Assembly: GCA_036501845.1 (NCBI GenBank)
Contig: DASXZO010000040.1
Coordinates: 62,001-126,000, forward strand
Direction: 5' to 3'
DNA length: 64,000 nt
Origin: JBBREP01 sp036501845
GTDB taxonomy: Bacteria > Actinomycetota > Acidimicrobiia > IMCC26256 > PALSA-610
Shown: positions 24,260 through 36,004 of the stretch, in pieces
Layout of the letters: the number at the start of each line of letters is the position of its first letter
How positions within the stretch are numbered: the first letter of the stretch is position 1
Program-made: the position numbers and the translations under genes
The notes under the pieces: generated by a model
Databases searched by the model: none
Seen by the model: only the letters and a program-made list of their open reading frames with translations
Told to the model about the DNA's origin: nothing

Positions 24260-24927
24260 CTACGGGTTGCCGGGCGTTTCCGACCCTCCGGACACCGACT
24301 CACGCCTCGAGAGGTTCGCCACGCGCACGATCGAACCGTTCGGCACGTGCCACACCACGCCTTGGTCGTCGCGCAACCGGGTCACCCGCAGGGTGAGCGA
24401 TTCCACCGTGCCCGTGACCACGCCGGTGTCGACCACGTCACCCACACCGAATTGGTCCTCCGACACCATGAAGCCGCCCGAGATCAGGTCGCGCAGCATG
24501 TTCTGGGCGCCGAAACCGAGGATCACCCCGGCGAGGCCGGCGCCGGCGAGGAGCGGCGCAAGGTTCACGCCAAAGGCATTGAGCACCGCGAACAGCGCCA
24601 CGATCACGATGATGATCGATGCGAAGCTCCCGAGCGCCGACGAGATCGTGTCGACGCGGTGCGGGCGGTTGGCCAATGCCGATCCGGGCCGCAGCTTCAC
24701 GACGCGCGACGCCACGCGGTGCACCACGATCCGCAGCACCCGGTTCAGAATCCACGCGCCGACGGTGATCAACAGCGCGGTCACGAACGGCGACGCGTAG
24801 TGCCCGGCGCGCGCGAGCGCGTGGCTCGACGAGTGGTCGTACGCGAGCTGGCAGAGCCAGCGACGATGATTCGGCGAACCGCACGCTTGCGTGCGCGGAT
24901 CGACGGCCTCCGCCGCGATCAGGCTCA

Positions 24928-24928
<1 letters not shown>
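24260..24928 (-). CDS. small-conductance mechanosensitive channel (MscS family)
   Basis: A 222-residue MscS-type channel. It has two or three hydrophobic helices (about 47-70, 94-115, 120-140), the pore-lining helix LLAGAGLAGVILGFGAQNML with small Gly/Ala residues, then RDLISGGFMVSEDQFGVGD and a beta domain with TGTVESLTLRVTRLRDDQG and WHVPNGSI. The C-terminal alpha/beta cage is short. The GTG at 24928 overlaps the smc stop by one base (TAGTG). Its place between smc and ftsY is not the usual one for either neighbour; cotranscription with smc is likely. Confidence 0.88.
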
Positions 24929-28533
<3,605 letters not shown>

Positions 28534-28629
28534 AGTGGCCCTACCTCCGAGGCCGCAGCGTAGGTGCCTGCCGACCCCGCCGCGGGGACCGGAGAGACCG
28601 CCGCGTCAGCCCCGGTCAGACGACACTTC

Positions 28630-29463
28630 TCACACCTGGCAGGCTTCGCAGTAGTAGTGGTTGCGGCCGCCGATACGCATCTTCTTGATCTCGCGGCGGC
28701 AGCGGCGGCAGGCGTCGCCGTCGCGCTCCCACACCTTGAAGTGCTCGAAGCCCTCGTCGTCGAACGGATCGCCCGAGCTCGCCTTGGCCGCGTGCGTCGA
28801 GCCGCGGAACTTCACGGCTTCCTGCATCGTCTCCACGATTCCCCGGTAGAGGCGGCGGATCTCCTGCTCGGTGAGCCGGTCGCTGTCGCGGTCGTAGCGC
28901 AGCCCGGCCGCGAACAGGATCTCGTCGGCGTACACGGGGCCGATGCCCACGAGCACGCTCCGGTCCATGAGCAGCGTGCGCAGCTTCTCGTGCTGGCTGT
29001 AGAGCAGACGGCCGAAGCGCTCCCACGACATCGCCGACTCCAGCGGATCGATGCCGAGCCCCTCGAGCTCGGGCGCCTGGGCGACCTCGGCCCACGGGAG
29101 CACCCACAGCTCGGCGTCACCCTTGGGGTCGGCGATCCGCAGCTGGCCGCCCTGGGTGAAGGTCATCACGACCATCGTCGACTTGGTCACCGTGAGGCGC
29201 GCCGACTTGGCGCGCACGAGCTGGCCACCCGCGCCCAGGTCGATCATCAACGCGTCGGTCGCGTCGAGTTTGGCGATCAGCAGCGGACCGCGTCGCTCGA
29301 GGCCGCTGATCTTGCGCCCTTCGAGCAGCTCGGTGAACGCCTTCTTCGTGCGGTAACGCGGGATCACCTTCATCGCCGACACGTCGACGACCTTGATCTT
29401 CCGCCCGGTGAGCTCCTTGTCGAGCTCCCTTCGCAGCGTCTCGATCTCAGGCAGTTCAGCCAT
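28630..29463 (-). CDS. Fpg/MutM-family protein lacking canonical catalytic residues
   Basis: The 277-residue product has the Fpg/Nei fold: N-terminal AELPEIETLRREL, a helix-two-turn-helix region (LMDRSVLVGIGPVYADEILF) and an intact zinc finger (C252, C255, C272, C275 with R267 in GGRNHYYC). Expected catalytic and base-probing residues are changed: the N-terminal Pro is Ala2, the Lys of RRxK is P60, the intercalating Met is A78, and the Asn of GxGNxY is P176. DPRRFG has become DPKGDA. Glycosylase activity is therefore doubtful, though DNA binding is likely. It overlaps rnc by eight bases (ATGGCTGA), the usual mutM position. Confidence 0.88.
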   Translation of the reverse strand: MAELPEIETLRRELDKELTGRKIKVVDVSAMKVIPRYRTKKAFTELLEGRKISGLERRGPLLIAKLDATDALMIDLGAGGQLVRAKSARLTVTKSTMVVMTFTQGGQLRIADPKGDAELWVLPWAEVAQAPELEGLGIDPLESAMSWERFGRLLYSQHEKLRTLLMDRSVLVGIGPVYADEILFAAGLRYDRDSDRLTEQEIRRLYRGIVETMQEAVKFRGSTHAAKASSGDPFDDEGFEHFKVWERDGDACRRCRREIKKMRIGGRNHYYCEACQV

Positions 29464-30163
29464 CGTGCTCCTCCCCCAATGCGCACAGCGCGACCAGGGC
29501 CGCTGCCTGTTCGGCTTCCTTCTTCGAACGGCCCCGACCTTCGCCGTGCTCGTCGTCGCCGATCACGACCGTGGCGAAGAACTGCTTCGCGTGGTCGGGG
29601 CCTTCGTCGCGCACCACATACTTCGGCCGCGTGTAACCAAGTGCGGCCGTGAGCTCTTGGAGTCGGGTCTTGTGATCGCGCGCGCCGTTGCCGGCAGTCG
29701 CGCGCATGATGCGCTCCTCGAACAGTCGCAGAATCAACGCCTCGGTGGCGTCGAAACCCGCGTCGAGATACACCGCAGCAAACACGGCTTCGAGCGCATC
29801 GGCCAGTATCGACGACTTGGTCGCGCCGCCCGCGGCTGCCTCACCCTTGCCGAGCAAGAGGAAGTCGCCGAGGTGTAACTCGCGCGCCACCTCGGCGAGC
29901 GTCTTGGCGTTGACGACCGCGGCGCGCACCTCCGACAACTCACCTTCGGGCAGATCGGGAAAGTGGTTGTACACGTAGCGAGTGACCACCAACCCGAGCA
30001 CCGAATCGCCGAGGAACTCGAGCCGTTCGTTGCTCGGCGAGGCGTCGTGCTCGGCGCACCACGAACGATGCGCGAGCGAACGCAACAACAGATCACGATC
30101 CGACAACGCAATGCCCAGCGCCTCATCGAGCAGGGTGCAGTCGTGTTCTTGCATCGTGTTCAC
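29456..30163 (-). CDS. rnc: ribonuclease III
   Basis: RNase III cleaves double-stranded RNA, including rRNA precursors. The 235-residue product has the signature NERLEFLGDSVLGLVVT (residues 45-61), further metal-site residues in KSSILADALEAVFAAVYLD, and a C-terminal double-stranded-RNA-binding domain (KTRLQELTAALGYTRPKYVV, GRGRSKKEAEQAAALVAL). The GTG at 30163 overlaps the preceding stop by four bases; an ATG at 30154 is an alternative. Order plsX, acp-like, rnc, mutM-like, smc matches other Gram-positive genomes. Confidence 0.96.
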   Translation of the reverse strand: MNTMQEHDCTLLDEALGIALSDRDLLLRSLAHRSWCAEHDASPSNERLEFLGDSVLGLVVTRYVYNHFPDLPEGELSEVRAAVVNAKTLAEVARELHLGDFLLLGKGEAAAGGATKSSILADALEAVFAAVYLDAGFDATEALILRLFEERIMRATAGNGARDHKTRLQELTAALGYTRPKYVVRDEGPDHAKQFFATVVIGDDEHGEGRGRSKKEAEQAAALVALCALGEEHDG

Positions 30164-30465
30164 GACGCCGTTCGCGCTTCGAGGCGGTGATACAGCGCGT
30201 CGATCAGATCGGCGACGGTCTCGAGCTCGTCGAGGTCGTCGTCGTCGATCTGCAACGTGACCGCGCGCTCACCGAGGTCTTCGTCGATCAGCACGAGCAG
30301 GTCGTCGAGCACGAGCACGTCGGCATCGAGATCGGCGCGCAACCGCGCCTCGGCGCGCACGTCGTCGGGGTCGCACTCGAGCAACTCGACGAGCCGCTCA
30401 TTGACGATCGCTTCGATGTGCGCGCGCTCGATCGGCTGGCGATGACTGTGCGTCTCGGCCGGCAT
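30160..30465 (-). CDS. acyl-carrier-protein-like protein without the phosphopantetheine serine
   Basis: A 101-residue acidic protein with an ACP-like four-helix pattern: IEAIVNERLVELLECDPDDV, then LRADLDADVLVLDDLLVLID and LETVADLIDALYHRL. In true ACPs the DSL serine starts helix II and carries 4'-phosphopantetheine; here the position is V50 (DADVLVL), so it cannot be modified there. Its place between plsX and rnc is where acpP lies in Bacillus-type gene orders. It could be a structural or regulatory partner of PlsX or RNase III. The start ATG at 30465 is seven bases after the plsX stop, with GAGGCG overlapping the gap. Confidence 0.8.
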   Translation of the reverse strand: MPAETHSHRQPIERAHIEAIVNERLVELLECDPDDVRAEARLRADLDADVLVLDDLLVLIDEDLGERAVTLQIDDDDLDELETVADLIDALYHRLEARTAS

Positions 30466-30472
30466 CGGCGCC

Positions 30473-31477
30473 TCAGCTCGCAGCTTCGGTGAGCCGGGCG
30501 ACCACGTCGGCTTCCACACACGTGCGCGCGACACGCACGGCATTGACGATTGCGTCGGCCGACGACGAACCGTGCGAGATGATGCACACACCCTTCACGC
30601 CGAGCAGCAATGCGCCGCCCGTGTTGTCGGGCAGGAGGTCGGCGGCTGCTTCGAGCAATCGGAGGCGCAGCGCGTCGGCGACCGACGCGAACGCAGGCTC
30701 GTCGACCACACCGAACACGAGCCCCGCCATCGCGAGCATCGCACCTTCGAGCGTCTTCAACGCCACGTTGCCGGTGAAGCCGTCGGTGACGATCACGTCG
30801 GCCGCGGCGCCCACGAGGTCGCGGCCCTCGACGTTGCCGACGAAGTCCTTCACGCCGTCGGCCAGCAACGCGTACGCCGCCTTGCGCAGCGCATCGCCCT
30901 TGCCGGGCTCCTCGCCGTTCGACAACAAGCCAACGGTGGGTGCGGCTACGCCGAGTCGAACGGTGGCGTACGCCTGCGCGAGGCGCGCCCACTGCACGAG
31001 CCACGCCGGGTCGGGATCCACCGTTGCCCCGCCGTCGACGAGCAGTTGTTTGCGCGCGGCACCGGCAACCGGATTGGGGATCGGGATGGGCACCGCGATT
31101 GCCGGGCGGGCGACGCCGGCGATGCGTCCGAACCGCAACAGCGACGCGGCCATCGTGGCGCCGGTGTTGCCCGCGCCCACGAACGCGTCGGCACGGCCGT
31201 CGCGCACGGCTTCGGCCGCCCGCACGATCGAGCTGTCGCGCATGGCCCGCACGGCCGCCGCGGGCTCGGCGTCCATCGCGATCACCTCGGACGCGTGCAG
31301 CACGTCGAGGTGGGTCGAGGTACGCCCGCCGAGCGCGTCGCGCACGGTGGCCTCGTCGCCCACGAGCAAGATGTCGACGCCCACCTCTTCGATCGCGCGA
31401 AACGCGCCGTCGACGATCGCCCCGGGCGCGCGATCCCCTCCCATCGCATCGATCGCGATGACCGGGGGACGCCGCAC
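30473..31477 (-). CDS. plsX: phosphate acyltransferase PlsX
   Basis: PlsX makes acyl-phosphate from acyl-ACP for the first step of phosphatidic acid synthesis. The 334-residue product starts RRPPVIAIDAMGGDRAPGAI and contains VGAGNTGATMAASLL, GNVEGRDLV, DVIVTDGFTGNVALKTLEG and GVKGVCIISHGSS, all family landmarks. The GTG at 31477 is chosen for the family N-terminus and GAGG upstream; the longer frame runs through rpmF spacer. The acyl-ACP donor's gene is not here, unless the degenerate neighbour plays a part. Confidence 0.95.
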   Translation of the reverse strand: MRRPPVIAIDAMGGDRAPGAIVDGAFRAIEEVGVDILLVGDEATVRDALGGRTSTHLDVLHASEVIAMDAEPAAAVRAMRDSSIVRAAEAVRDGRADAFVGAGNTGATMAASLLRFGRIAGVARPAIAVPIPIPNPVAGAARKQLLVDGGATVDPDPAWLVQWARLAQAYATVRLGVAAPTVGLLSNGEEPGKGDALRKAAYALLADGVKDFVGNVEGRDLVGAAADVIVTDGFTGNVALKTLEGAMLAMAGLVFGVVDEPAFASVADALRLRLLEAAADLLPDNTGGALLLGVKGVCIISHGSSSADAIVNAVRVARTCVEADVVARLTEAAS

Positions 31478-31596
31478 ATTTGCCTCGCTGCGCTCGGCGG
31501 CGAGCTCACTGCGCACCCGTGTCGCTCCTCCGTCGCTCCCGGGCTGCTCCGTTCGCCGCACCGGAACGAGAGGTCGACAATCGTTGCAGCATTCGG

Positions 31597-31776
31597 CTAT
31601 TCGACGTCGATCGCGGCGCGGCCGCGGTACCAGCCGCAGTTCGTGCACACCGTGTGGGGGCGGTGCGAGGCGCCGCAGTTCGCGCACACCGAATGCGCCG
31701 GCGCGGTCATGCGCAGGTTCGCCGAGCGCCGCGAGCGCGAACGGGAACGGGTGAGCTTTCGCTTCGGGACGGGCAT
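31597..31776 (-). CDS. rpmF: 50S ribosomal protein bL32, zinc-binding form
   Basis: A 59-residue L32: MPVPKRKLTRSRSRSRRSAN, then SVCANCGASHRPHTVCTNCG and WYRGRAAIDVE. Two CxxC pairs (C31, C34, C44, C47) mark the zinc-containing C+ form, which suggests zinc-repressed C- paralogues could exist elsewhere. The ATG at 31776 has AGGAGAG upstream. It lies between the DUF177 gene and plsX, the classical yceD-rpmF-plsX order. Confidence 0.96.
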   Translation of the reverse strand: MPVPKRKLTRSRSRSRRSANLRMTAPAHSVCANCGASHRPHTVCTNCGWYRGRAAIDVE

Positions 31777-31824
31777 CTCGCTCTCCTGGCAGGACGGTGC
31801 GGATTGGGCCGGACGGGGCCGGGT

Positions 31825-32337
31825 CTAGAGCTCGAGCGACCCGAGGGCCGCCCAGCGGGGATCGGAATCGTCGGCGACGCAGTCGCACTCGGTCTGGTTG
31901 AGGTCGACGCCGCACTGTGGGCACAGGCCGGCGCAGTCGTCGCGGCAGTGGGCAACGGCAGGCAACTCGAGCACGATGGCATCGCGCACGAGCGGCTCGA
32001 GGTCGATGTGGTCACCGTCGAGCAGGTAGGTCTCGCCGGGCTCGGGCGCGGGCTCGAAGAGCTCGTCCACGTGCACCTCGACCTGCCCGGATGCCGGGGC
32101 CAGGCAACGGGCGCAGGCTGCGGTCCACGGCGCGGTCACCACACCGCGCACCACCACGCCCTCCGGCACACGCTCGGCCACCAGGTCGAGCGCGATCGGC
32201 GCCTCGGGCGCCACCACCACGTCGCCGGCGCCGATTCCGGGCCGCTGCACTTCGAGCGCGACGGAACGGCGGGCGCCGACCTGGTCGAGGAGATCGGCGA
32301 CCAAGATTCGCAAAGGGGACGGAGCGGTCGTGGTCAT
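31825..32337 (-). CDS. yceD: DUF177 / YceD family protein
   Basis: A 170-residue member of the DUF177 family found next to rpmF in most bacteria and linked in plants and bacteria to 23S rRNA accumulation. Landmarks are VRGVVTAPWTAACARCLAP (first Cys pair), VDELFEPAPEPGETYLL, DLEPLVRDAIVLELP and the C-terminal CRDDCAGLCPQCGVDLNQTE. The ATG at 32337 precedes TTTAPSPLRILVADLLDQVG; earlier in-frame codons are spacer. Probably cotranscribed with rpmF and plsX. Confidence 0.93.
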   Translation of the reverse strand: MTTTAPSPLRILVADLLDQVGARRSVALEVQRPGIGAGDVVVAPEAPIALDLVAERVPEGVVVRGVVTAPWTAACARCLAPASGQVEVHVDELFEPAPEPGETYLLDGDHIDLEPLVRDAIVLELPAVAHCRDDCAGLCPQCGVDLNQTECDCVADDSDPRWAALGSLEL

Positions 32338-32610
32338 GTGAATTCGTGAAACTTCCTGGGGCGCAGTGCCTGAGCGCTCTACTCGTGCCGGACTGAGAGG
32401 GCCGGCGCCAACGAGGGGCGCGTAGGGCCAGGTTAGCGGCTCCCGCCAAGGCCCCGCCCCTCCACCAGTGGGGCCTGCGGGGTGAGCGGGGCAAATTGAT
32501 GTGCGGCCGGCGGCTGCGTTCGCCCGCAAACCCGTCGATAGTGGACACGGAGGACTGCGCCGAACCGCTGTCACCGCCCCGCAGCCAGGAAGTGCCCGCG
32601 AGATGCTCGG

Positions 32611-34230
32611 ATGATCCACAACTGCCCGGCCTGCGGCACGCCGAACGACGCCTGGCGGCCGTTCTGCACAAAGTGCTCGCTGCGCCTCGACGGCGCGCGC
32701 GACGGGCCGCCCGGCACCGCGGGGTCAGCGATCGTGAGCTATGAGCCAGTGGGGTCGAGCCCGGCCGTCGCGCCTACGCCGGCGCACGTTCACGCCCGCA
32801 CCCGGGCACGCGCCACCGTGGTGGTCATCGCGCTGGCGCTCCTCACCGCCGCCACCGCCGGCGGGCTCGAAGTGGCCCACCACACCTCGTCGGGGTCACA
32901 GGTCGCGGCCACACCCAAGCACTGGGACCCCCGGATCGCGCCGCTCGCCCACACCGCCGAGCAACTGCGCGGCCTCCAGTTCAAGCACCCGGTGGCGGCG
33001 ACCTTCTACAGCGATGCCGCCTTCGACAAGCTCGACACCGGCGACTCCGACAGCTCCGACAACGCGCAGGCGGGCAACGACGTCAGCCGGCTCGCGGCCG
33101 AGCTCCGAGCCCTCGGCCTGGCGCCCGCCCACATCGACCTCGGCGCCGAAACCAAGACGCTCGTGGACTCGAGCGTGCTGGCGTTCTACGACCCCGCCAC
33201 CAAGCGCATCTCGGTGCGCGGGACCACGCTCGACGTGGCGCACGACGTCACGATCGTGCACGAGCTCACCCACGCGCTGCAGGACCAATACTTCGATCTG
33301 CAGGCGGTGGAACGCAAAGCCGACGCCACCCAATCCGAAGCGGTACGGGCGCTGATCGAGGGCGACGCGCGCGACGTGGAAGACCGCTACGTGAACCTCC
33401 TCACCAAGCCGCGCAAAGCCGAATACGACGCCGAGGAACAGCGGCTCAACAAATCGATCACCGGCAAGGTCGCGTCGGTGCCCGACGTGCTCGTGCTGTC
33501 GGAACAGGAGCCGTACGACCTCGGTGAGCAGTTCGTGCGTGCACTGCGCGCGACCGGCGGCGTCGACGCGGTGAACCGCGCGTTTCGCAACCCACCCACC
33601 TCCGACTGGTACATCGTCGATCCGGTTGCGTACATGGACCACACGAAGGTGACGCAGGTGCACAAGCCCCAACTCCCCTCGGGCGCCAAGCTGCTCGACA
33701 ACGAGGGCGAGACCGGCAACTTCAACCTGTTCCTCATGCTCGCCGAGCGCATCGACGCGCACACCGCGCTCGCCGCCAGCGATGCGTGGCGCGGCGACAA
33801 CACCGCGGCGTACTCGCTGCACGGCACCACGTGTATGGCCATCGACCTCGCGGCTCGTGACACGACCGGCCGCGCCACGATGGAGTCGGCGCTGAAGCAG
33901 TGGAGCACGCACATGCCCGCGCACGACACGTCGATCGCGGCGTCGGGCACGCGCGACGTCGATGTGCGCACCTGCGATCCCGGCGCGCACGCCCCTGCAC
34001 TCACGCACGACGCAACCCAGGCGTACGCGTTACCGGTGACGCGTTCGAGCCTGCTCGATACGTTCCTCGGCCAAGGTGCGGCCGCGTCGACCGCGTGGTG
34101 CGCGGCCGACCAGGTGGTGTACGGCTACAGCGTCGCCGACCTCAACGACCCCATGGGCGCAGCCTTTTCCAAGCCCGAGTTCCTCACCCGCCTCAAAGGC
34201 TGGATCACCGCCTGCGAAGACGCGTCTTGA
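32611..34230 (+). CDS. membrane-anchored zinc-ribbon metallopeptidase-like protein (HELTH motif)
   Basis: A 539-residue protein in three parts: an N-terminal zinc ribbon (C5, C8, C19, C22; NCPACGTPNDAWRPFCTKC), one membrane helix (about 69-84), and an extracytoplasmic domain with HExxH as VHELTHALQDQYFDL (H217, E218, H221). ALIEGDARDVED supplies a likely third ligand, E250, as in gluzincin-type peptidases. Several cysteines near the C-terminus may form disulfides. The substrate is unknown. The ATG at 32611 starts the zinc ribbon. It is divergent from yceD; the 273-base gap has a GC-rich hairpin-prone stretch (32449-32490) and no other gene. Confidence 0.82.
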   Translation: MIHNCPACGTPNDAWRPFCTKCSLRLDGARDGPPGTAGSAIVSYEPVGSSPAVAPTPAHVHARTRARATVVVIALALLTAATAGGLEVAHHTSSGSQVAATPKHWDPRIAPLAHTAEQLRGLQFKHPVAATFYSDAAFDKLDTGDSDSSDNAQAGNDVSRLAAELRALGLAPAHIDLGAETKTLVDSSVLAFYDPATKRISVRGTTLDVAHDVTIVHELTHALQDQYFDLQAVERKADATQSEAVRALIEGDARDVEDRYVNLLTKPRKAEYDAEEQRLNKSITGKVASVPDVLVLSEQEPYDLGEQFVRALRATGGVDAVNRAFRNPPTSDWYIVDPVAYMDHTKVTQVHKPQLPSGAKLLDNEGETGNFNLFLMLAERIDAHTALAASDAWRGDNTAAYSLHGTTCMAIDLAARDTTGRATMESALKQWSTHMPAHDTSIAASGTRDVDVRTCDPGAHAPALTHDATQAYALPVTRSSLLDTFLGQGAAASTAWCAADQVVYGYSVADLNDPMGAAFSKPEFLTRLKGWITACEDAS

Positions 34231-34294
34231 CTTGTCTCGCTGCGGAGCCCGGTGATCGGGGCCGCGCTCGCCTGCGCTCAGACGAGGCGAGTAG

Positions 34295-34864
34295 TCACTG
34301 ATCCTGGTCGAAGAAGCCGCTGTCGTCGGCGGGTTCTTCGGAACGCTCGGCGAGGGCGGGTGTGCCCACGTGCAGCTCGAGCCGCTCGCGCCCGCGGCGC
34401 ACTGCCGTCATCGTGCGCTCCAGCACGATCTCGAACGCCGCGAGCTTCTGGTCGACGTAGTCGTCGGCTTCGTGCTTGCGATGACGGGCCCAGTCGTCGG
34501 CGTCGCGGATGATCTGCTCGGCGCGCCGTTCGGCCGCCCGCACGATCTCCTTGTTGGCCACGAGTGCCGCGGCACGGCGCTGCGCGACCGCGATGATCTC
34601 GTCGGCTTCCTTGCGGCCGCGGTCGACCACCTCGTCGCGCTCGTTCAACACCCAGCGGGCTTCACGCAGCTCGAGTGGGAGCGCGCCGAGGGCCTCGTCG
34701 ATGAGGCCGAGCACGTCGTCGCGGTTGACGCGCGGCGACGACGACAGCGGATAGGTGCTGGCGGTGTCGACCATCTCGCGCAGCTCGGCGAGGATGGCCT
34801 CGGTGTCCCCCACTTGCGGGTGGTAGATGTCGGCGGGTTCGGCCGACTCTTCGATGTCGCTCAC
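34295..34864 (-). CDS. DivIVA-like / ATP-synthase-b-like coiled-coil protein
   Basis: A 189-residue, highly charged, mostly helical protein. After an acidic head (DIEESAEPADIY) it has EAILAELREMVDTA, then a continuous coiled coil from about 75 to 165 (RKEADEIIAVAQRRAAALVA, RRAEQIIRDADDWARHR, DQKLAAFEIVLERTMTAVRR). The family with this pattern sits next to coaD in actinobacteria (Rv2927c-like) and is annotated as a cell-division initiation or DivIVA-like protein; the function is not settled. The GTG at 34864 overlaps the coaD stop (GTGA). Confidence 0.82.
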   Translation of the reverse strand: MSDIEESAEPADIYHPQVGDTEAILAELREMVDTASTYPLSSSPRVNRDDVLGLIDEALGALPLELREARWVLNERDEVVDRGRKEADEIIAVAQRRAAALVANKEIVRAAERRAEQIIRDADDWARHRKHEADDYVDQKLAAFEIVLERTMTAVRRGRERLELHVGTPALAERSEEPADDSGFFDQDQ

Positions 34865-35346
34865 ATCTCCTCCGCAAAGCGCTCGGCGAGCCGCTCGGCC
34901 ACGACGGGAGGGACCATCGTCGACACGTCGCCGCCGAATTTGGCGACGTCGCGGACCAGGCTCGAGGACAGAAACGAATGGTTGGGGGTGGTCGAGAGGA
35001 AGAACGTGTCGATGCCCGACAGCCTCTGGTTCATCTGCGCCATCTGCAACTCGTAGTCGAAGTCGGACACCGCCCGCAGGCCCTTCACGATCGCCTCGGC
35101 GCCGTGATCCTTGGCAAAGTCGACGAGCAGGCCCTTGAAGAACTCGATCCGGGCGTTCGGCACGTGGCCGAGACACTCGGAAAGCAGCTCCTGGCGCTCC
35201 TCGAGCGTGAAGAGGCTCTGGGTCTTCTGCGGGTTCCGGATCACGGCAACGATCACCGTGTCGAAATGCCGGGCGGCCCGCTCGATGATGTCAAGGTGAC
35301 CGTTGGTGACCGGGTCGAAGCTCCCGGGAACGAGGGCGGTCGCCAC
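34861..35346 (-). CDS. coaD: phosphopantetheine adenylyltransferase
   Basis: CoaD adenylates 4'-phosphopantetheine to dephospho-CoA. The 161-residue product starts ATALVPGSFDPVTNGHLDII, with the TNGH nucleotidyl-transfer motif (family T/HxGH), then EERQELL, VKGLRAVSDFDYELQMAQMN and FLSSSLVRDVAKFGGDVS, all diagnostic. GTG at 35346 has GGAGG upstream. It is cotranscribed with rsmD upstream and the DivIVA-like gene downstream. Confidence 0.97.
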   Translation of the reverse strand: MATALVPGSFDPVTNGHLDIIERAARHFDTVIVAVIRNPQKTQSLFTLEERQELLSECLGHVPNARIEFFKGLLVDFAKDHGAEAIVKGLRAVSDFDYELQMAQMNQRLSGIDTFFLSTTPNHSFLSSSLVRDVAKFGGDVSTMVPPVVAERLAERFAEEM

Positions 35347-35376
35347 CGCGCAGCCTCCGAGTCGCCGTCGTGGCCG

Positions 35377-35976
35377 TCAGAACGGGTCGGTCTGGGGCTG
35401 CACGAACGCAATCAGCGTATCCCCGAATGTGCGTTCCCATGTCACCGACCACCCAGGAGGCGCCGGTAGCGGCCCTGAGCGGCGGGCCGGGCGCTCGAGC
35501 ACGATGGTGCCGTCGGGCAGCCGTTCCACCAGCGCGGCGAGCACCGGATCGAGGCGCTCGTCGGTCATCTCGTAGGGCGGGTCGACGAACGCCAGGTCGA
35601 AACTCCCAGCCTGGGGGCCCCGCTCGACGGCCAGCCGTTCGGCCGCCCCGGCCCGCACCATGGCCCGATCGGTCCAGCCGAGGGCGGCCACATTGCCCCG
35701 CAGGGCCTGGAGCGCCGACAGGTCGCGCTCCACGAAGGTGACCTGGGCAGCGCCCCGCGACAGCGACTCGAGGCCGAGCGCACCGCAGCCCGCGTAGAGG
35801 TCGAGCACCACGGCGCCGTCGAGCAGGCCCCGGGCGTCGAGCGCCGAGAACACGGCCGCCTTCACCCGGTCCTTTGTGGGCCGCACACCGAACGGCGGCA
35901 CCTCGAGCCGCCGCCCACGAGCCGTGCCCGCAATGATCCGCGGCGAGCTCGAGCGGGGGTGTCGGCGCCCACTCAT
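35377..35976 (-). CDS. rsmD: 16S rRNA (guanine966-N2)-methyltransferase RsmD
   Basis: RsmD methylates G966 of 16S rRNA. The product (199 residues from ATG 35976) has PRIIAGTARGRRLEVPP, RPTKDRVKAAVFSAL, the SAM site VLDLYAGCGALGLESLSRGA and the catalytic FVDPPYE. No ribosome binding site precedes the ATG. Instead it overlaps (ATGA) a nine-codon reading frame that begins two bases after the recG stop, so coupled translation is likely. A TTG at 35994 would add six residues. Confidence 0.93.
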   Translation of the reverse strand: MSGRRHPRSSSPRIIAGTARGRRLEVPPFGVRPTKDRVKAAVFSALDARGLLDGAVVLDLYAGCGALGLESLSRGAAQVTFVERDLSALQALRGNVAALGWTDRAMVRAGAAERLAVERGPQAGSFDLAFVDPPYEMTDERLDPVLAALVERLPDGTIVLERPARRSGPLPAPPGWSVTWERTFGDTLIAFVQPQTDPF

Positions 35977-36002
35977 CGGATGCAGCGCAGGCAAAGCATC
36001 AT
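35973..36002 (-). CDS. putative 9-residue leader-type reading frame between recG and rsmD
   Basis: The frame ATGATG...TGA encodes MMLCLRCIR. It starts two bases after the recG stop and its TGA overlaps the rsmD ATG (ATGA). It contains two cysteines and could serve only to hand ribosomes from recG to rsmD. It is too short to judge from composition, and chance is a real alternative. Confidence 0.3.
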   Translation of the reverse strand: MMLCLRCIR

Positions 36003-36004
36003 GT

